DNA from: Lichenicoccus sp965277665 | GTDB lineage: Bacteria; Pseudomonadota; Alphaproteobacteria; Acetobacterales; Acetobacteraceae | Length of the DNA: 64,000 nucleotides | Direction: 5' to 3' | Assembly (NCBI RefSeq): GCF_965277665.1 | Contig: NZ_OZ255835.1 | Coordinates: forward strand, 3,224,001 to 3,288,000 | Shown here: one piece after another, positions 60,168 through 64,000 of the stretch | How the letters are laid out: the number at the start of each line of letters is the position of its first letter | How positions within the stretch are numbered: the stretch's first letter is position 1 | Program-made: the position numbers and the translations under genes | Notes under the pieces: model-generated | Databases searched by the model: none | The model's input: only the letters and a program-made list of their open reading frames with translations | What the model was told of the DNA's origin: nothing

Positions 60168-61693
60168 GGGTGGAGCTCAGTCCCGGTGCCACCGCGCTCG
60201 ACGGGTGGCGCGCGATCTATCGCGGTGCGGAGGTCGCACTTGATCCGCGCTGCCATCCCCTGATCGAGGCGGGTGCTGCCACCGTCAGGACACTGCTCAG
60301 CCGCGGCAAGCCGGTCTATGGCATCAACACCGGCTTCGGGCGGCTGGCGTCCATCCGCATCGGCGACGACGACCTGGCGGTCCTGCAGCGCAACATCGTC
60401 CTGTCGCATGCCGCAGGCGTCGGCGATCCGATGCCGGTGCCGATCTGCCGGCTGATGCTGGCCTTGAAGCTGGCGTCGCTGGCCCAGGGCGCCTCGGGCG
60501 TGCAGATGCGCACGATCGCGCTGCTTGAGGCGATGCTGGCGCACGGGCTGGTGCCGGTGATCCCGGCCCAGGGGTCGGTTGGCGCCTCGGGCGACCTGGC
60601 GCCGCTGGCGCACATGGCGGCGGCGATGATCGGGGTCGGCACGATCATGCGCGAGGGGCGTCCCGAGCCCGCGGCGGCGGCCCTCTCGGCTTGCGGTCTT
60701 GCCCCTCTGGCACTGGAACCCAAGGAAGGGCTGGCCCTGCTGAACGGGACCCAGTTCTCGTCGGCCAACGCGCTGGCCGGGTTGTTCGAGGCCGAGCGCC
60801 TGCTCGGCACCGCGCTGGTCACCGGGGCGCTGGCCACCGACGCCGCCCGCGGCTCGGACGCGCCCTTCGATCCACGGATCCACGCCCTGCGCGGGCATCG
60901 CGGGCAGATCGACGTGGCGGCGACCCTGGTCGAGCTGATGCAAGGCAGCACCATCCGCGCCTCGCATCTGCAGGGCGACGAGCGGGTGCAGGACCCGTAC
61001 TCCCTGCGCTGCCAGCCGCAGGTGATGGGCGCCGTGCTCGACCTGCTGCGGCAGGCGGCAACGACGCTGGCGATCGAGGCCAACGGCGTCACCGACAACC
61101 CGCTGATCATGACCGATACCCAGGAGGCGCTGTCCGGCGGCAACTTCCATGCCGAGCCGGTCGCCTTCGCTGCCGACATGATCGCCCTGGCACTCTGCGA
61201 GATCGGCTCCATCGCCGAGCGCAGGATCGCCATGCTGGTCGATCCCAACCTCTCGGGCCTGCCCGCCTTTCTCACCCCGCGCCCCGGCCTGAACTCTGGG
61301 TTCATGATCCCGCAGGTGACCGCCGCGGCCCTGGTGTCGGAGAACAAGCAGCGCGCGACCCCGGCCAGCGTCGACAGCATCCCCACCTCAGCCAACCAGG
61401 AGGATCACGTCTCGATGGCGGCGCATGGGGCGCGGCGCCTGCTGCCGATGGCGGAGAACCTCGCCGCCATCCTTGGCATCGAGCTGCTCGCGGCCGCCCA
61501 GGGCTGCGACTTCCACGCGCCATTGCGCAGCAGCGCCATGCTGGAGCGGGTGAAGGGTCTGTTGCGCGAGACCGTCCCGCCTCTCGAGGACGATCGCTAC
61601 CTGGCGCCCGACCTCGCGCGCGCCTCGGTGCTGGTGCGTGCTGGCGCCGTGCTCGCCGCGGCGGGGCCGATGCCGCGGCTGCAGCTCGCCTGA
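60164..61693 (+). CDS. hutH: Histidine ammonia-lyase HutH
   Basis: A 509-residue lyase that removes ammonia from histidine to form urocanate, the first step of the pathway. The MIO prosthetic group would form from Ala-Ser-Gly in GSVGASGDLAPLAHM near residue 143. Other marks are YGINTGFG, NGTQFSSA and SIPTSANQEDHVSM. The ATG overlaps the hutI stop by 4 bp. It is in the order hutI-hutH-hutU, transcribed rightward. Confidence 0.96.
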   Translation: MRVELSPGATALDGWRAIYRGAEVALDPRCHPLIEAGAATVRTLLSRGKPVYGINTGFGRLASIRIGDDDLAVLQRNIVLSHAAGVGDPMPVPICRLMLALKLASLAQGASGVQMRTIALLEAMLAHGLVPVIPAQGSVGASGDLAPLAHMAAAMIGVGTIMREGRPEPAAAALSACGLAPLALEPKEGLALLNGTQFSSANALAGLFEAERLLGTALVTGALATDAARGSDAPFDPRIHALRGHRGQIDVAATLVELMQGSTIRASHLQGDERVQDPYSLRCQPQVMGAVLDLLRQAATTLAIEANGVTDNPLIMTDTQEALSGGNFHAEPVAFAADMIALALCEIGSIAERRIAMLVDPNLSGLPAFLTPRPGLNSGFMIPQVTAAALVSENKQRATPASVDSIPTSANQEDHVSMAAHGARRLLPMAENLAAILGIELLAAAQGCDFHAPLRSSAMLERVKGLLRETVPPLEDDRYLAPDLARASVLVRAGAVLAAAGPMPRLQLA

Positions 61694-61743
61694 TACCGCG
61701 CCCTTAAACGCGGCCTGACGCGCTGCCCGGGCAATCTGACCGG

Positions 61744-63432
61744 ATGACCGATGGAGTTTGCTCGATGAACCGCCGCGATAACGCCCGCACGATCCGCTCG
61801 CCGCGCGGATCGACGCTGTCCGCGCGGGGCTGGCTGACGGAAGCGCCGATGCGCATGCTCATGAACAACCTCGATCCGGACGTCGCCGAGCGCCCGGAGG
61901 AGCTGGTCGTCTATGGCGGGATCGGCCGCGCGGCCCGGGACTGGAACAGCTTCGACCGCATCGTCGAGACCCTGCGCCGGCTGGAGGAGGATCAGACCCT
62001 GCTGGTGCAGTCCGGCAAGCCGGTGGGCGTGTTCCGCACCCATGCCGACGCGCCGCGCGTGCTGATCGCCAACTCGAACCTGGTGCCGCACTGGGCAACC
62101 TGGGAGCATTTCAACGCGCTCGACCGGCTCGGCCTGATGATGTACGGCCAGATGACCGCCGGTTCCTGGATCTATATCGGTACCCAGGGGATCGTGCAGG
62201 GCACCTACGAGACCTTCAATGAGATGGCGCGGCGGCACTATGGCGGCGACGCCAGCGGCCGCTGGATCCTGACCGCAGGCCTGGGCGGCATGGGCGGCGC
62301 GCAGCCGCTGGCCGCGGTGATGGCCGGGTTCTCCTGCCTGGCGATCGAGTGCCAGCCCAGCCGGATCGAGATGCGCCTCAGGACCCGCTATCTCGACCGG
62401 CAGGCGGGCAGCCTGGATGAGGCGCTGGCGATGATCGAGACGGCGCGGCAGGCCGGCCGACCCGTCTCGATCGGGCTCCTGGGTAATGCCGCCGAGCTGT
62501 TCCCCGAGCTGGTCCGACGCGGCGTGCGTCCCGACTGCGTCACCGATCAGACCTCGGCGCACGACCCGCTGAACGGCTATCTCCCGGCCGGATGGAATGT
62601 CAGCGAGTGGGAAGACCGGCGGGCACGCGATCCGGCCGGCGTCGAGGAGGCGGCCAAACGCTCGATGGCCGTACAGGTGGAGGCGATGCTGCGCTTCCAT
62701 GCCAGCGGCGTCCCCACGGTCGATTACGGCAACAATATCCGCCAGCGCGCGCGCGAGATGGGCGTCGCCAACGCCTTCGATTTCCCGGGCTTCGTGCCAG
62801 CCTATATCCGTCCGCTGTTCTGCCGTGGCGTGGGCCCGTTCCGGTGGGCGGCGCTGTCGGGCGATCCTGAGGACATCTACCGCACCGACCAGAAGGTGAA
62901 GGAGCTGCTGCCGGACGATGCGCACCTGCATCACTGGCTCGACATGGCGCGCGTGCGGATCGGCTTCCAGGGCCTGCCCGCCCGCATCTGCTGGGTCGGG
63001 CTCGGCGACCGGCACCGGCTCGGGCTGGCGTTCAACGAGATGGTCGCCACCGGCGAGCTCAGTGCGCCGGTGGTGGTCGGACGGGACCATCTGGATTCCG
63101 GATCGGTCGCCAGCCCGAACCGCGAAACCGAGGCGATGCTGGACGGCTCCGATGCGGTCTCGGACTGGCCGCTGCTGAACGCGTTGCTGAATACCGCCTC
63201 CGGCGCCACCTGGGTGTCGCTGCATCATGGCGGCGGCGTCGGCATGGGCTTCTCGCAGCACGCCGGCATGGTGGTGGTCTGCGACGGCACGCCGGCGGCG
63301 GCGGCGCGAATTGGCCGCGTGCTGTGGAATGACCCGGCGACCGGGGTGATGCGTCACGCCGACGCCGGGTACGAGGCGGCGATCGACTGCGCCCGGGCGC
63401 AGGGCTTGGACCTGCCCGCCATCCTGGGGTGA
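61744..63432 (+). CDS. hutU: Urocanate hydratase HutU
   Basis: A 562-residue NAD-dependent urocanase that hydrates urocanate to imidazolone propionate. The NAD-binding loop is TAGLGGMGGAQPLA. The catalytic cysteine is in IRPLFCRGVGPFRW, and the family signature DHLDSGSVASPNRET is intact. ATG at 61744 and 61765 are both possible; 61765 would start at MNRRDNAR and give a more typical length. It is 50 bp after hutH. The pathway's last enzyme, hutG, does not follow. Confidence 0.95.
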   Translation: MTDGVCSMNRRDNARTIRSPRGSTLSARGWLTEAPMRMLMNNLDPDVAERPEELVVYGGIGRAARDWNSFDRIVETLRRLEEDQTLLVQSGKPVGVFRTHADAPRVLIANSNLVPHWATWEHFNALDRLGLMMYGQMTAGSWIYIGTQGIVQGTYETFNEMARRHYGGDASGRWILTAGLGGMGGAQPLAAVMAGFSCLAIECQPSRIEMRLRTRYLDRQAGSLDEALAMIETARQAGRPVSIGLLGNAAELFPELVRRGVRPDCVTDQTSAHDPLNGYLPAGWNVSEWEDRRARDPAGVEEAAKRSMAVQVEAMLRFHASGVPTVDYGNNIRQRAREMGVANAFDFPGFVPAYIRPLFCRGVGPFRWAALSGDPEDIYRTDQKVKELLPDDAHLHHWLDMARVRIGFQGLPARICWVGLGDRHRLGLAFNEMVATGELSAPVVVGRDHLDSGSVASPNRETEAMLDGSDAVSDWPLLNALLNTASGATWVSLHHGGGVGMGFSQHAGMVVVCDGTPAAAARIGRVLWNDPATGVMRHADAGYEAAIDCARAQGLDLPAILG

Positions 63433-63513
63433 GCGAGCCGGTCCCCGACCTGGATCTCGCGGCCGGCCCGCACTCGGCACCCTGCCCGCCGAGCCGCTAG
63501 CCAACAAGACTGG

Positions 63514-63532
63514 CATAGGATACCCCCCTATG
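63514..63532. promoter_or_regulatory. RcnR/DmeR-type operator with a C6 tract
   Basis: CATAGG (63514-63519) and CCTATG (63527-63532) are inverted around ATACCCC, and the right part holds six consecutive C. Short A-T-rich inverted arms around a C or G tract are the hallmark of RcnR/DmeR sites. It lies 13 bp before the regulator start, and its own binding would shut the operon without nickel or cobalt. Confidence 0.65.
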
Positions 63533-63544
63533 GCATAAGACCTT

Positions 63545-63823
63545 ATGACCCATACGGCACGGGAGAAGGCCAAGCTGTTGACGCGGGTGCGTCGCATGAA
63601 AGGCCAGATCGAGGCGATCGAGCGCGCGCTGGAGGCAGAGGCAGGCTGCGAGCAGATCCTGCACCTCATCGCCGGCGTCAGGGGTGCCATGGCCGGGCTG
63701 ATGGCCGAAGTGGTCGAGGATCATGTCCGCACCCATCTGGTCGATCCCGTTGCGCATCCGGGCGCCCTGAACATGGACGCGGCCGAGCAACTGCTCGATG
63801 TCGTCCGCACCTACCTGAAATGA
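63545..63823 (+). CDS. dmeR: Nickel/cobalt-responsive repressor (RcnR/CsoR family, DmeR-like)
   Basis: A 92-residue all-helical repressor. The four metal ligands of RcnR are at the same positions: H3, C35, H60 and H64 (MTHTAR, EAGCEQ, EDHVRTH). CsoR copper sensors have a Cys at the position of H60, so nickel or cobalt is favoured. It is followed by a cation-efflux gene, the standard dmeR-dmeF arrangement. The TATGAC start is close to the operator. Confidence 0.88.
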   Translation: MTHTAREKAKLLTRVRRMKGQIEAIERALEAEAGCEQILHLIAGVRGAMAGLMAEVVEDHVRTHLVDPVAHPGALNMDAAEQLLDVVRTYLK

Positions 63824-63831
63824 GGGTCACC

Positions 63832-64000
63832 ATGGACGGTGCCGGAAGCCCGACCCACCCCGGGCACGACCACGTGTTTCTCGGCGCCGGACATGAGCGT
63901 GCCGAGCGCAGGACCTGGTGGGTCATCGGCCTGTGCGGCGCGATGATGGCGCTCGAGATCGCGGGGGGCCTGGCGTACGGCTCGATCGCCCTGGTAGCGG
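63832..64000 (+). CDS. dmeF: Cation diffusion facilitator efflux protein, N-terminal part (partial)
   Basis: The window ends after 56 residues. The N-terminus is His-rich (PTHPGHDHVFLGAGHE), and the first membrane helix begins WWVIGLCGAMMALEIAGGLAYGS, typical for DmeF-like cobalt/nickel CDF transporters. The ATG at 63832 has GAGGG upstream; an ATG at 63820 overlapping the repressor stop is also in frame. The identity is set by the start and by the regulator. Confidence 0.78.
   Translation, partial: MDGAGSPTHPGHDHVFLGAGHERAERRTWWVIGLCGAMMALEIAGGLAYGSIALVA

Overview
The window is about 64 kb of GC-rich chromosomal DNA from an alphaproteobacterium. Family Acetobacteraceae (Rhodospirillales) is the best guess. 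Reasons are the run DUF3576 lipoprotein-leuS-lptE-holA, the run alaC-hom-glpX-recJ, a xylitol dehydrogenase that reads like the Gluconobacter enzyme, a very large SARP/TolB-type regulator, and a tRNA-Arg(CCU) gene split by a group I intron, a situation known from alphaproteobacteria. I see no phage, plasmid, IS transposase or CRISPR array. The sequence reads as ordinary chromosome carrying several small accessory modules.

Layout. 1-5.9 kb: the end of a sugar-type ABC importer (permease end, binding protein), an SDR dehydrogenase, and a four-enzyme set for four-carbon sugar acids (ltnD-otnI-otnK, with otnC divergent). 5.9-10.8 kb: a MazEF-like toxin-antitoxin pair, a GNAT acetyltransferase, an old-yellow-enzyme reductase, and a divergent SARP/TolB regulator. 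10.9-16.3 kb: housekeeping genes (leuS, lptE, holA) and the intron-split tRNA-Arg. 16.4-21.6 kb: poorly known small genes, including an outer-membrane protein, a His-rich protein, a lone receiver domain, two overlapping small ORFs and two small paralogous membrane proteins, plus ada. 21.7-29.8 kb: polyol dehydrogenases and a peroxide-defence block (hemH-katA, divergent oxyR with a recognisable OxyR site, and katG). 30-41.2 kb: tRNA-Glu, recJ, glpX, hom, alaC, a ClpP-like protease, argC, rpsI-rplM, mobA and tRNA-His. 41.3-54.9 kb: an aminotransferase, glnB-glnA, a Tat-exported esterase, a ClC channel, a quinone oxidoreductase with a hydrolase, alkA, a TonB-like protein and amn. 55-64 kb: a DUF2306-TPR membrane protein, the histidine-utilisation locus (hutC-hutF divergent from hutI-hutH-hutU, with hutG not present here), and the start of a dmeR-dmeF-like nickel/cobalt efflux operon cut by the window end.

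The least explained signal is intergenic. Three dispersed elements of 161-177 bp (R1) each begin at the stop codon of the gene before them (hom, glnA, amn), share a nearly identical core of about 48 nt, and are closed by long terminal inverted repeats whose sequence differs between copies while pairing is kept. A second two-copy family (R2) lies near 48.5 and 50.9 kb. Short perfect tandem duplications recur near gene starts, including one that duplicates the hutF/hutC stop-start junction.

All calls come from reading the sequence and from general knowledge of protein families. No database search was run.
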